Below, one piece after another: positions 44,511-55,709 of a DNA stretch of 64,000 nt; position 1 is the stretch's first letter; each line of letters opens with the position of its first letter. Origin of the DNA: Nocardioides sp. W7 (lineage in GTDB: Bacteria; Actinomycetota; Actinomycetes; Propionibacteriales; Nocardioidaceae); assembly GCF_022919075.1 (NCBI RefSeq), contig NZ_CP095078.1, positions 2,976,001 through 3,040,000 of the forward strand, written 5' to 3'. Under the pieces are notes generated by a model. It ran no database searches. It was not told the DNA's origin and saw only the letters and a program-made list of their open reading frames with translations. A program made the translations under genes and the position numbers.

Positions 44511-44987
44511 TTACCCAGCGGTCGGCGCCTCACGCAGGGCGGCCAGGGCTCGGGCCAGCTCGTCGGGGTGGCGGGTGCTGATCAGCCAGTACGGCGCCGG
44601 GTCGGCCGTGTCGGTGATAGCGACCCGGACCGCGCGCTTGAGGTAGGGCCGCAGCAGCAGGTAGGCGCGGGCGTCGGCGTCCACGCCGGCGGCCCGGCGG
44701 GCCTGCTCGGGGTCGAGGACGTCGACCGTGCCGAGGTGGCGGGCCTCGATCCGGGCCCGGCCGGCCCGGAGCAGACCGTCGTGGACGCTGATCCGCGCCG
44801 AGCCGTACGACCAGAAGAGCGTCGCCACGAGGAGGCCGGTGACGCCGGTGACGGTCCAGGCCGCCGACCCCGGGAGCGCGGCCAGGACGGCGAGCCAGAC
44901 GCTCGCGGTGAACATGAAGCCCTGCACCCACCAGCGCAGCGGGACACCGAGGCGCTCGTCGTAGCCGGGAGCAGTGGAGTCGCGCAC
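44511..44987 (-). CDS. DUF3093 family membrane protein
   Basis: A 158-residue protein with two N-terminal helices ([19 protein letters not shown] and [16 protein letters not shown], residues about 20-60) followed by a cytosolic part with [24 protein letters not shown], which is the DUF3093 signature. It stands divergent from dut across 38 bases, an arrangement common in actinomycetes. GTG is chosen by length and conserved start ([10 protein letters not shown]). Function unknown. Confidence 0.85.
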   Translation of the reverse strand: MRDSTAPGYDERLGVPLRWWVQGFMFTASVWLAVLAALPGSAAWTVTGVTGLLVATLFWSYGSARISVHDGLLRAGRARIEARHLGTVDVLDPEQARRAAGVDADARAYLLLRPYLKRAVRVAITDTADPAPYWLISTRHPDELARALAALREAPTAG

Positions 44988-45013
44988 GGAGAAGAGTTTC
45001 CCATCCCGGTCGG

Positions 45014-45025
45014 TACGCTCCGCGA
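45014..45025 (+). promoter_or_regulatory. Leaderless-type -10 box for dut
   Basis: TACGCT (45014-45019) sits 6 bases before the dut GTG. Confidence 0.55.
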
Positions 45026-45484
45026 GTGGCCCACCCAGATCTCGATGTCCAGGTCCAGCGACTGGACCCCGACCTCCCGCTGCCGTCGTACGCCCACCCC
45101 GGCGACGCGGGCGCCGACCTGCTGACGACCGTCGACGTGACGCTCGCACCGGGGGAGCGTGCCCTCGTCCCGACCGGGGTGGCGCTCGCGCTCCCCGAGG
45201 GGTACGTCGCGCTCGTGCACCCCCGCTCCGGGCTCGCGGCCCGGCACGGCCTGTCCATCGTCAACTCCCCGGGCACCGTCGACGCCGGCTACCGCGGCGA
45301 GATCAAAGTGCTGCTGGTCAACCACGACCCGGCCGAGCCGATCGAGCTGCGCCGTGGCGACCGGATCGCCCAGCTGGTGGTCCAGCGCTTCGAGCGGGCC
45401 CGGTTCGTCGAGGTCTCCGAACTCCCCGCGTCCGTGCGTGGGGAAGGGGGCTACGGTTCTACCGGGGGGTTCGGCACATCCTGA
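45026..45484 (+). CDS. dut: Deoxyuridine 5'-triphosphate nucleotidohydrolase (dUTPase)
   Basis: A 152-residue trimeric dUTPase. Motif 1 is [10 protein letters not shown] near residue 26, motif 2 is [10 protein letters not shown] near 68, motif 3 is [13 protein letters not shown] near 86, motif 4 is [10 protein letters not shown] near 113, and the flexible motif 5 [10 protein letters not shown] is at the C-terminus. It hydrolyses dUTP, keeping uracil out of DNA. Leaderless promoter. Followed 50 bases later by the DUF3710 gene. Confidence 0.95.
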   Translation: MAHPDLDVQVQRLDPDLPLPSYAHPGDAGADLLTTVDVTLAPGERALVPTGVALALPEGYVALVHPRSGLAARHGLSIVNSPGTVDAGYRGEIKVLLVNHDPAEPIELRRGDRIAQLVVQRFERARFVEVSELPASVRGEGGYGSTGGFGTS

Positions 45485-45534
45485 GCCGCCCGACCACAGC
45501 CGTTGCAGGGCCCCGCACCGAGGAGCAGCTCGAA

Positions 45535-46176
45535 GTGAAGTTCCGTCGCAAGTCCGACACCGCCCCGGCCGACTCGGCCGCCCTCGCGTCCGAGGTGCCG
45601 GCGCCGGTCGGCCCGTTCGACGCCGCCGACCTGCCGGACGACGGGGTGGAGCGGATCGACCTCGGGTCGCTGCTGGTCGCCCCGCTGGAGGACCGTGAGC
45701 TGCGGCTCCAGGTCGACGAGGCCACCGGGGCGGTCCAGGCGGTGCTGCTCGCCGGCTCCGACGGTGCCGTCGAGCTGCGCGCGTTCGCCGCGCCCCGCAA
45801 CGGTGACCTGTGGACGGAGGTCCGGCCCCAGCTCGCGGCCGACATGGCCCGCCGCGGCGGCATCGCCACCGAGCGCGAGGGCGAGTTCGGCCCCGAGCTG
45901 CTCTGCGAGCTCCAGGTGAAGCGGGCCGACGGCACCATGGCCGCCCAGCCGTCCCGGATCGTCGGCGTCAACGGCGACCGATGGCTGCTGCGGGCGACGC
46001 TGATGGGCCGGCCGGCCATGGAGGACTCGCTGCCCGAGGCCTGGGTCGAGACGATCCGCTCGGTCGCGGTGCAGCGCGGTGTCGGCGCGATGCCGGTCGG
46101 CGAACCGCTGCCCCTGGTCCTGCCCGCCAACGCGCGCAAGGTCGACCAGCCCGGCACCCCGCCGCCGTCCGGGTGA
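45535..46176 (+). CDS. DUF3710 domain-containing protein
   Basis: A 213-residue protein of the DUF3710 family found downstream of dut in actinomycetes. It has an acidic N-terminal half and a mixed alpha/beta C-terminal half (LEDRELRLQVDEATGAVQAVLL near residue 55; MGRPAMEDSLPEAWVETIRSVAV near 155). No catalytic motif or membrane helix is visible. AGGAG lies 9 bases before the GTG, which sets the start; an earlier in-frame reading would have no ribosome site. Function unknown. Confidence 0.82.
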   Translation: MKFRRKSDTAPADSAALASEVPAPVGPFDAADLPDDGVERIDLGSLLVAPLEDRELRLQVDEATGAVQAVLLAGSDGAVELRAFAAPRNGDLWTEVRPQLAADMARRGGIATEREGEFGPELLCELQVKRADGTMAAQPSRIVGVNGDRWLLRATLMGRPAMEDSLPEAWVETIRSVAVQRGVGAMPVGEPLPLVLPANARKVDQPGTPPPSG

Positions 46177-46183
46177 GCGACTG

Positions 46184-46546
46184 ATGGCCGACAAGAGCAG
46201 GCTGCGTCGCAGCATCAGTCGTTGGGCCAATACCGGCGACCAGCACGCCCGCGACCTGCGGGAGACCTACGCCGAGGCCGGCAACGACTCGATCGCGACC
46301 GCACCCGACCGCGAGCGGGTCCTGCTGCGCGGCACCCTGCGCACCGTGACCCTGCGCCCACGCGGCGGCGTACCCGCCCTCGAGGCCGAGCTCTTCGACG
46401 GCTCGGGGGTGATCACCCTGGTCTGGCTGGGCCGTCGGCGGATCGCCGGCATCTCGCCGGGTCGCTCCATCCAGGTGCAGGGCCGGATCGGCCAGCACGA
46501 CGGCGTCCGGATCCTCTACAACCCCCGTTACGAGCTGATTCCGTGA
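46184..46546 (+). CDS. OB-fold nucleic-acid-binding protein
   Basis: A 120-residue protein with one OB-fold: VLLRGTLRTVTLRP and ALEAELFDGSGVITLVWLGRR, then GRSIQVQGRIGQHDGVRILYNPRYEL. The arrangement resembles the OB domain of RecG/Rep helicases and the small protein encoded beside dut in actinomycetes. It may bind single-stranded DNA or RNA, but this is inferred from the fold. Overlaps the DUF3159 gene by 4 bases (GTGA). Confidence 0.8.
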   Translation: MADKSRLRRSISRWANTGDQHARDLRETYAEAGNDSIATAPDRERVLLRGTLRTVTLRPRGGVPALEAELFDGSGVITLVWLGRRRIAGISPGRSIQVQGRIGQHDGVRILYNPRYELIP

Positions 46547-47283
46547 GCGCCGACCAACCGGCCCCCACCCGCCCCGCAGCGGTCACGGTGGAGACCGTCG
46601 AGGCCCTGGTCCGCGCCCAGATGGCGACCGCCCTGGGCGGCCGGCGGGGGATGGTCGAGGCAGGGATCCCCGGCATCCTGTTCACGGTCCTGTGGCTGAC
46701 CACCAAGGACCTCCAGATCGCGCTCGGCGTCAGCGTCGCCGCCGCCGCGCTGGCTCTGGTCGTCCGACTGGCCCAGCGCACCACGGTCCAGTACGTCTTC
46801 AACGCCTTCTTCGCGATCGCCATCGGCTGGGTGTTCGTGCGGATCGCGGCCAGCGCGGGCGGCTCGGAGTCCGACCAGGCGTTGGCCTTCTTCCTGCCGG
46901 GCATCCTGGTCAGCCTGGGCTACACGGTCGTGATGGTGACGTCCTGCGTGGCCGGCTGGCCGTTCGTCGGGTTCATGCTCGGCAGCGTCACCGGCGACCC
47001 GACCGCCTGGCACTCCGACCGGCAGGTGGTGCACCTGTGCACCCGGCTGACCTGGCTGTTCCTGCTGCCCGGCGCCATCGGGGTGCTGCTGCAGGGGCCG
47101 GTATGGCTGCTCGGCTGGTCCGACACGATCGACGTCGATCTGGCGGTCCTGCTGCTGGGCATCCTCCGGCTCGGACTCGGCTGGCCGCTGCGGATCGGCG
47201 CCTGGGGCGCGATGATCTGGCTGCTGGCCCGCGACGCCACCCCCATCGAGGACGACCACCGCCACCACGGTCTGACCGGATAG
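46543..47283 (+). CDS. DUF3159 family membrane protein
   Basis: A 246-residue protein with about six helices (GIPGILFTVLWLTT, LALVVRLAQRTTVQYVFNAFFAIAIGWVFVRIA, FFLPGILVSLGYTVVMVTSCVAGW, LTWLFLLPGAIGVLLQGP). It is the DUF3159 family that follows the OB gene in actinomycetes. No transport signature is recognised. Start by overlap with the OB stop. The gene ends in an inverted repeat that also covers the trkA stop. Function unknown. Confidence 0.86.
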   Translation: MSADQPAPTRPAAVTVETVEALVRAQMATALGGRRGMVEAGIPGILFTVLWLTTKDLQIALGVSVAAAALALVVRLAQRTTVQYVFNAFFAIAIGWVFVRIAASAGGSESDQALAFFLPGILVSLGYTVVMVTSCVAGWPFVGFMLGSVTGDPTAWHSDRQVVHLCTRLTWLFLLPGAIGVLLQGPVWLLGWSDTIDVDLAVLLLGILRLGLGWPLRIGAWGAMIWLLARDATPIEDDHRHHGLTG

Positions 47284-47331
47284 TCCCCGACCTTCGGCAG
47301 GTTCCAGACCTGCCGGGGTCAGGAACTATCC
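47278..47331. terminator. Inverted repeat covering both convergent stop codons
   Basis: GGATAGT (47278-47284) mirrors ACTATCC (47325-47331), with GACC/GGTC and CGGCAGGT/ACCTGCCG inside. Both stop codons (DUF3159 TAG 47281-47283; TrkA TAG 47328-47326) lie in the arms, a bidirectional terminator made partly of coding sequence. Confidence 0.75.
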
Positions 47332-47997
47332 GCCGTGGGCGCGGGGGGCGAGCAGGCGCTCGAGGGCGTCCTCGCCCTCGTCGGGCACCACGAAGAGCAG
47401 CTCGTCGCCGGACTCCACCGGTTGCTCGGGGTCGGGCACGTACACCTGGCCGTCGCGCAGGATGGTGACCAGCGCGCAGTTCTCCGGCAGCGGGATCAGC
47501 CCGGTGGGCTTGCCGACGTACGGCGAGTCCGCGGGCAGCGTCATCTCGACCAGGTTGGCGTTGCCCTGGCGGAAGGTGAAGAGCCGGACCAGGTCGCCGA
47601 CCGTCACCGCCTCCTCGACCAGCGCCGACATGATCCGCGGGGTGGAGACGTTGACGTCGACGCCCCAGGCCTCGCTGAACAGCCACTCGTTGTTGGGGTG
47701 GTTGACCCGGCCGACCGTGCGGGGCACACCGAACTCGGTCTTGGCGAGCAGCGAGGTGACCAGGTTGACCTTGTCGTCGCCGGTGGCGGCGATGACCACG
47801 TCGCACTTGTCGAGGCGCGCCTCCTCCAGCGAGGACAGCTCGCACGAGTCGGCGAGCAGCCACTCCGCGTCGGGGACCCGCTCGGGCTTGATCGAGTCGG
47901 GGTTCTTGTCGATCAGCAGCACCTGGTGACCGTTCTGGATCAGCTCGCGGGCGATCGAGCGCCCGACTGCGCCGGCTCCGGCGATGGCGACTCTCAT
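47326..47997 (-). CDS. TrkA-type potassium channel regulator (first of two)
   Basis: A 223-residue Rossmann-fold RCK protein. The nucleotide-binding motif is GAGAVGRSIARELIQNGHQVLLIDKN at residues about 7-32 (GxGxxG). The second half is a TrkA-C domain (VEMTLPADSPYVGKPTGLIPLPENCALVTILRDGQVYVP). It binds NAD(H) or ATP and gates a K+ transporter. Its start lies 5 bases after the stop of the second TrkA protein, so they are co-transcribed and probably form a heteromer, like mycobacterial CeoB/CeoC. Confidence 0.9.
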   Translation of the reverse strand: MRVAIAGAGAVGRSIARELIQNGHQVLLIDKNPDSIKPERVPDAEWLLADSCELSSLEEARLDKCDVVIAATGDDKVNLVTSLLAKTEFGVPRTVGRVNHPNNEWLFSEAWGVDVNVSTPRIMSALVEEAVTVGDLVRLFTFRQGNANLVEMTLPADSPYVGKPTGLIPLPENCALVTILRDGQVYVPDPEQPVESGDELLFVVPDEGEDALERLLAPRAHGG

Positions 47998-48002
47998 ACA
48001 GC

Positions 48003-48665
48003 TCAGTGCTCCTCGGGTCCGCGCTCGATGACCTGGTAGGCGCGCGCGGCGGTCTCCTCGCGCATCACCAGGTGCAGGAGGTCGCCCTCCTGGATGACGC
48101 TCTCGCGGGCGGGCAGCATGCCCTCCCCGAGCCGGTCGATCCACGCGATCCGACTCTGAGTCTGCTCCTGGAAGATCACGGTCCGCTCGCCGACCCACTC
48201 CGTGGGGGCGGGGACCTGGTCGAGCCGGATGGTGCCCGACGGGTCGCGGAAGTCCGGCTCGGCGCCGACCGGCAGCAGCCGGCGCAGCACCTGGTCGGCG
48301 GTCCACTTCACCGTGGCGACCGTGGTGATGCCGAGCCGCTGGTAGACCTCGGCGCGGCCGGGGTCGTAGATCCGGGCCACGACCTGCTGGATCCCGAACG
48401 TCTCGCGCGCCACGCGGGCCGCGATGATGTTGGAGTTGTCGCCGGAGGAGACCGCGGCGAACGCGTCGGCGCGCTTGATCCCGGCCTTCTCCAGGACCTC
48501 CTGGTCGAACCCGATCCCGGTGACCTTGTCGCCGTTGAAGCCGGGTCCGAGGCGCCGGAACGCGTCGGGCTCGCTGTCGATGATGGACACGGTGTGGTTG
48601 CGGTCCTCGAGGCTGCGCGCGAGCGTCGAACCGACGCGGCCACAACCCATGATCACGACATGCAC
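48003..48665 (-). CDS. TrkA-type potassium channel regulator (second of two)
   Basis: A 220-residue RCK protein. MGCGRVGSTLARSLEDRNHTVSIID gives the NAD-binding GxGxxG motif near residue 8, and the C-terminal part has WVGERTVIFQEQTQSRIAWIDRLGEGMLPARE. GTG lies six bases after TACGGT (48677-48672), a leaderless promoter. It is first in the operon and divergent from the APC/KimA-like transporter across 58 bases, making a potassium module together. Confidence 0.9.
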   Translation of the reverse strand: MHVVIMGCGRVGSTLARSLEDRNHTVSIIDSEPDAFRRLGPGFNGDKVTGIGFDQEVLEKAGIKRADAFAAVSSGDNSNIIAARVARETFGIQQVVARIYDPGRAEVYQRLGITTVATVKWTADQVLRRLLPVGAEPDFRDPSGTIRLDQVPAPTEWVGERTVIFQEQTQSRIAWIDRLGEGMLPARESVIQEGDLLHLVMREETAARAYQVIERGPEEH

Positions 48666-48723
48666 GAGGGAACCGTATCCCTTCCTCCGTGCGAACACGC
48701 CGGGTCCCGTAGCGTGTGCGCTC
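48666..48723. promoter_or_regulatory. Divergent leaderless promoters of trkA and the transporter
   Basis: TACGGT on the minus strand (48677-48672) and TAGCGT on the plus strand (48710-48715), 6 and 8 bases from their GTG starts. Likely a shared control point for K+ uptake. Confidence 0.5.
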
Positions 48724-50778
48724 GTGGGTGCTGGCGATGTCTCCAAGCGGATCCTGCTGGGGCGCAAGTTGCGCAGCTCCCAGCTGGGCGAGACGTTGCT
48801 CCCGAAGCGCATCGCGCTGCCGGTCTTCGCCAGCGACGCGCTCTCCTCGGTGGCCTACGCCCCCGACGAGGTCTTCATCATGCTCTCGCTCGCGGGGGTG
48901 TCGGCGTACTCCTTCTCCTGGAAGATCGGGCTCGCGGTCGCGCTGGTGATGGCGGTCGTGATCGCGTCGTACCGCCAGACCGTGCACGCCTACCCGAGCG
49001 GCGGTGGCGACTACGAGGTCGCGACGGTCAACCTCGGCCGGACCGCCGGCACCACGGTCGCGAGCGCGCTGCTGGTCGACTACGTGCTGACCGTGGCGGT
49101 GTCGATCTCCTCCGGTGCGCAGTACGCCGCCTCCGCGATCCCGGCGCTCCAGGGTCACGAGGCGACCGCGGCCTCCGTGGCCGTGGTGGCTCTGATGGCG
49201 ATCAACCTGCGCGGCATCCGCGAGTCGGGCAGCTTCTTCGCGGTCCCCGTCTACGCGTTCATGTTCGCGATCCTGGGCATGTGCGCGTACGGGTTCCTGC
49301 GGATGATCACCGGTGACCTGCCCGAGGTCGAGAGCGCCCAGCTGCTGATCACTCCCGAGCCGGGCCTCGAGGAGCCGCTGACGACCCTCGGCCTGCTGCT
49401 GCTCCTGGCCCGCGCGTTCTCGTCGGGCTGCGCCGCGCTGACCGGGGTCGAGGCGATCTCCAACGGCGTGCCGGCCTTCCGGCGGCCGAAGAGCCAGAAC
49501 GCCGCGACCACGCTGCTGCTGCTCGCGATGATCTCCATCACCATGATGGTCAGCGTCATCGTGCTGGCGCGTCAGATGGGCATCCGCTTCGTCGACCCGC
49601 ACGACCTGGACCGGCTGACCTACGCCGACGGCACGCCGGTCGAGGAGGGCTACGAGCAGCACGCGGTGATCGCCCAGATCGCGCGGGCGGTGTTCAGCGA
49701 CTTCTCGCCCGGCTTCTACCTGGTCGTCACCGTCACCGGCGTCATCCTGGTCCTCGCCGCGAACACCGCGTTCAACGGCTTCCCGGTGCTGGGCTCGATC
49801 CTGGCCAAGGACGGCTTCGCGCCCCGGGCGCTGGGCTCGCGCGGCGACCGGCTGGCCTACAGCAACGGCATCGTGTTCCTCGCCGCGATGGCGATCGCGC
49901 TGATCTTCGCCTTCGACGCGGAGACGACGAAGTTGATCCAGCTCTACATCGTCGGCGTCTTCGTCTCGTTCAACCTCAGTCAGCTCGGCATGATCCGGCA
50001 CTGGACCCGGCACCTCGCCACCGAGAAGGACCCCGCCGCCCGGCGCAAGATGGCCCGCTCGCGGGTGATCAACTCCATCGGCCTCGCCATGACCGCGGTG
50101 GTGCTCGTCATCATCCTGATCACCAAGTTCCTGGCCGGCGCCTGGATCACCATCCTCGCGATGGCGGGCTTCTTCGTGCTGATGCGCGGGATCCGCAGCC
50201 ACTACGACCAGGTGAACGACGAGCTCGCCGCCGACGAGGAGGACAAGGTGATGCCCACCCGGGTGCACGCCATCGTCCTGGTCTCCAAGCTGCACAAGCC
50301 GACGCTGCGGGCGCTGGCCTTCGCGAAGGCCACCCGCCCGAACATCCTCGAGGGCGTCTACGTCGCCGACGACCCGCAGGCGACCAACCGGCTGCTGGAG
50401 GAGTGGGACGAGCGGCGCATGGACGTGCCGCTCAAGGTCCTGCACTCGCCGTACCGCGAGCTGGTGCGGCCCATCGTCGAGTACGCCACCGAGATCCGGC
50501 GGGCCAACCCGCGCGGGGTGGTCGCGGTCTACATCCCCGAGTACGTCGTGGGCCGGTGGTGGGAGCAGCTGCTCCACAACCAGACCGCGCTGCGGCTCAA
50601 GGGCCGGCTGCTGTTCACTCCGGGGGTGATGGTCATCTCGGTGCCGTACCAGCTGCGCTCCTCCCGGATCGCGCAGGAGCGCGAGCTGCGCGACGACTTC
50701 CGGGTCCGTCCCGGCGACCTGCGCCGCGGCCGGGTCGACAAGCAGGAGACCCGCGGCGACGGTCAGGTCCCGCGCTGA
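48724..50778 (+). CDS. KimA/YdaO-like APC-family potassium transporter
   Basis: A 684-residue amino acid/polyamine/organocation permease with about 12 helices and a cytosolic C-terminal region (residues about 490-684). FASDALSSVAYAPDEVFIMLSLAGVSAYS opens the fold, and YPSGGGDYEVATVNLG is present near residue 95. In Bacillus KimA the same architecture takes up K+ with protons and is inhibited by c-di-AMP binding to the C-terminal domain; I infer the same from layout. GTG is chosen for the TAGCGT box 8 bases upstream and its match to the family N-terminus. The divergent TrkA pair supports K+ transport. Confidence 0.85.
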   Translation: MGAGDVSKRILLGRKLRSSQLGETLLPKRIALPVFASDALSSVAYAPDEVFIMLSLAGVSAYSFSWKIGLAVALVMAVVIASYRQTVHAYPSGGGDYEVATVNLGRTAGTTVASALLVDYVLTVAVSISSGAQYAASAIPALQGHEATAASVAVVALMAINLRGIRESGSFFAVPVYAFMFAILGMCAYGFLRMITGDLPEVESAQLLITPEPGLEEPLTTLGLLLLLARAFSSGCAALTGVEAISNGVPAFRRPKSQNAATTLLLLAMISITMMVSVIVLARQMGIRFVDPHDLDRLTYADGTPVEEGYEQHAVIAQIARAVFSDFSPGFYLVVTVTGVILVLAANTAFNGFPVLGSILAKDGFAPRALGSRGDRLAYSNGIVFLAAMAIALIFAFDAETTKLIQLYIVGVFVSFNLSQLGMIRHWTRHLATEKDPAARRKMARSRVINSIGLAMTAVVLVIILITKFLAGAWITILAMAGFFVLMRGIRSHYDQVNDELAADEEDKVMPTRVHAIVLVSKLHKPTLRALAFAKATRPNILEGVYVADDPQATNRLLEEWDERRMDVPLKVLHSPYRELVRPIVEYATEIRRANPRGVVAVYIPEYVVGRWWEQLLHNQTALRLKGRLLFTPGVMVISVPYQLRSSRIAQERELRDDFRVRPGDLRRGRVDKQETRGDGQVPR

Positions 50779-50799
50779 CCCTGGCCCGGTCGTCGGGCG

Positions 50800-50838
50800 A
50801 TTCGGCTGGTTCGGGCTGATTCGGGCTGATTCGGCCGG
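50800..50838 (+). repeat. Short 10-bp tandem repeat
   Basis: Three to four units of TTCGGGCTGA-like sequence (50801, 50811, 50821 and a degenerate 50831) in the 87-base gap between the transporter and the methyltransferase gene. Confidence 0.6.
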
Positions 50839-50865
50839 GGCGCAACGGCCTGTCACCCTGGTCCG

Positions 50866-51975
50866 GTGAGTCCTCGTCAGCACCGCACCCGCAAGCCCCG
50901 AGGCCGGTCCCGGGTGGGTGAGCGCTTCGAGGCCGAGGTCGGCCCGGTCGCGCACGGCGGCCACTGCATCGTCCGGCTGCCCGAGCCCGAGGCGCGGGTG
51001 GTGTTCCTCCGGCACGCCGTCCCGGGTGAGCGGGTGGTCCTGGAGATCACCGAGGGCACGGAGGGCGACCGGTTCTGGCGAGCTGACGCCGTCGAGGTGC
51101 TGAGCGCGTCGCCGGACCGCGTCACGCCGCCCTGCCCGTACGCCGGACCCGGTCGCTGTGGCGGCTGCGACTTCCAGCACGTGCGGCTCGAGCGCCAGCG
51201 CGAGCTGAAGACCGAGGTGGTGCGCGAGCAGCTGTCCCGGCTCGCCGGCCTCGACGTACCCGTCGTGGTGGAGGCGGTGCCGGGCGACCAGGGCGGACTG
51301 CACTGGCGCACCCGCCAGCGCTACGCCACGCTGCCGGACGGTGGCCGGGCGATGCGTCAGCACCGCTCGCACCGCCTGGTGCCGGTCGACGAGTGCCTCC
51401 TGGAGGCGCCCGCCCCGTCCGACCACACCGCGCACGGGCACGCCTTCCAGGTCGCCGAGGACGGGTTCTGGCAGGTGCACCCCGGGGCGCCCGACGTCCT
51501 GGTCACCGCGGTCCTCGACGCGCTCGAGCCGCAGCCGGGGGAGCGCTGCCTGGACCTGTACGCCGGCGTCGGGCTCTTCGCCCGCTTCCTCGCCGAGGCC
51601 GTCGGTACGACGGGCCGGGTGGTCGCCGTCGAGGGCGACGCGCGGGCCTCCGCGCTCTCGACGCGCAACGTCCCCACCGCCGTGGTGCGCGCCGGCGACG
51701 TCGGCGAGGTCCTGGCGGCGTCGTACGACGAGCCGTTCGACCTGGTCGTGCTGGACCCGCCGCGAGAAGGTGCGCGCCGACCGGTCGTCGAGCAGGTGGT
51801 CGCCCGTCGGCCCCGGGCCGTGGCCTACGTCGCCTGCGACCCGGCCGCGATGGCGCGCGACGTGGCGATCTTCGCCGAGCACGGCTACCGGCTGGCCTCG
51901 CTGCGCGCCTTCGACCTGTTCCCGATGACGCACCACGTCGAATGCGTCGCGCACCTGGTGCCGGTGGAGGCCTGA
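50866..51975 (+). CDS. TrmA/RumA-type 23S rRNA or tRNA (uracil-5-)-methyltransferase family protein
   Basis: A 369-residue class I SAM methyltransferase with a TRAM-like N-terminus. CPYAGPGRCGGCDFQHVRL near residue 91 is the Cys-rich iron-sulfur region (C-x7-C-x2-C), LDLYAGVGLFARFLAEAVG near 228 is the SAM loop, VVLDPPREGA near 297 is motif IV, and YVACDPAAMARDV near 323 has the catalytic Cys. It methylates uridine C5 in a structured RNA using SAM; which RNA cannot be told. GTG is the only start giving the family N-terminus. Terminal MTHHVECVAHL matches. Confidence 0.9.
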   Translation: MSPRQHRTRKPRGRSRVGERFEAEVGPVAHGGHCIVRLPEPEARVVFLRHAVPGERVVLEITEGTEGDRFWRADAVEVLSASPDRVTPPCPYAGPGRCGGCDFQHVRLERQRELKTEVVREQLSRLAGLDVPVVVEAVPGDQGGLHWRTRQRYATLPDGGRAMRQHRSHRLVPVDECLLEAPAPSDHTAHGHAFQVAEDGFWQVHPGAPDVLVTAVLDALEPQPGERCLDLYAGVGLFARFLAEAVGTTGRVVAVEGDARASALSTRNVPTAVVRAGDVGEVLAASYDEPFDLVVLDPPREGARRPVVEQVVARRPRAVAYVACDPAAMARDVAIFAEHGYRLASLRAFDLFPMTHHVECVAHLVPVEA

Positions 51976-52091
51976 CCTTCTCCTGGGGAGCGGGAACGGG
52001 GGCAATGGCCCGTCGGGGTCATCCGGGGGCCGGGTCGGCCTTTCTAGGTTGCTGGGGTAGATCCGCTCCCACACCCGAGAAGAGCACTCCC

Positions 52092-52661
52092 ATGAAGACC
52101 TTCCTGAAGTCCAGAGTCACCTACGCCAATGTCGCCTCGACCCTCGCGATCGTCATGGTCGTCGGGGGCGGTGGCACCGCCGTCGCCGCCGGGCTCGCCC
52201 GGAACTCGGTCGGCTCCCCCCAGCTCAAGGCCGGGGCGGTGAAGACGGCCGACCTCGGACGGAACGCCGTCACCTCCGTCAAGGTCCGCAACAACACCCT
52301 CACCGGCGCCGACATCCAGGAGTCCACCCTGGGCCAGGTCCCGTCGGCCGGCGTCGCCGACCGGGCCACCAACGTGCTGGCCGCGACCGTCCAGACCACC
52401 GGCACGCTGGTGCCGGGGCAGTCCCGCAACGCCGTGTCGTCGGTCAAGATCGGCACCGGCCAGTACGAGGTGGCCTTCGACCGCAACGTCCGGGGCTGCG
52501 CGATCGCGCCGTCCCTCTCGGCGCCGGGGGTCGGCGGCCTGTTCAACGGCGAGATCCACGCCACCGGTCGCGCGGGCAACGACAACGCCGTCCAGGTCGT
52601 CACCTTCACCAGCGCCGGTGCCTTCGCCGACCGTCCGTTCGCGGTCCTGGTCGTGTGCTGA
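52092..52661 (+). CDS. Secreted repeat-motif protein, 189 residues
   Basis: An exported protein of unknown function. Residues 1-34 form a signal peptide ([31 protein letters not shown]). From residue 35 a motif with A-V/L every ten residues or so appears: [37 protein letters not shown], which I recognise only as an actinobacterial wall/spore-like repeat found in secreted proteins of this kind. The C-terminal part ([19 protein letters not shown] and [12 protein letters not shown]) has a Cys pair. A TAGGTT or TAGATC -10-like box lies in 52046-52062. It precedes a hairpin terminator. Function not known. Confidence 0.65.
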   Translation: MKTFLKSRVTYANVASTLAIVMVVGGGGTAVAAGLARNSVGSPQLKAGAVKTADLGRNAVTSVKVRNNTLTGADIQESTLGQVPSAGVADRATNVLAATVQTTGTLVPGQSRNAVSSVKIGTGQYEVAFDRNVRGCAIAPSLSAPGVGGLFNGEIHATGRAGNDNAVQVVTFTSAGAFADRPFAVLVVC

Positions 52662-52685
52662 CCGGCGCGCGCCCCGACCGCACGA

Positions 52686-52717
52686 CCGACAGCCCCGGCC
52701 CCCGCCGGGGCTGTCGG
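52686..52717 (+). terminator. Terminator before the aconitase promoter
   Basis: Perfect 14-base arms (52686-52699, 52704-52717) with a 4-base loop, followed by CATTTCT. Confidence 0.85.
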
Positions 52718-52737
52718 CATTTCTACTCGACGTCGTG

Positions 52738-52757
52738 TATCTTGATATCAAGAGATA
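52738..52757. promoter_or_regulatory. Perfect 14-bp palindrome upstream of aconitase
   Basis: TCTTGATATCAAGA (52740-52753) is a perfect dyad with partly symmetric flanks, in an AT-rich island within very GC-rich DNA. It is a strong repressor-operator candidate; a PecS/TamR-type MarR regulator is one guess because TamR is reported to act at aconitase in Streptomyces. Confidence 0.6.
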
Positions 52758-52799
52758 TTGCCGAGACCCGCACCCCCGAGTTAGGTCTGCCTTCCTTTT
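52758..52799 (+). promoter_or_regulatory. Aconitase promoter with IdeR/DtxR-like box
   Basis: TTGCCG (52758-52763), 17-bp spacer, TTAGGT (52781-52786) fits a sigma-A promoter. The -10 overlaps TTAGGTCTGCCTTCCTTTT (52781-52799), which matches the degenerate DtxR/IdeR iron box at about 14 of 19 positions. Iron control is chemically plausible for a [4Fe-4S] enzyme. Confidence 0.45.
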
Positions 52800-52881
52800 T
52801 CCACGGCGACCGGCGACGGCAAGATGGCGGGTGGCAGACCACAGAGACGTCATCGCAGACGCGAATGAGGAGATGAAGGCC

Positions 52882-55686
<2,805 letters not shown>

Positions 55687-55709
55687 GCGCCTCCGCTGAA
55701 GAGCGCCTG

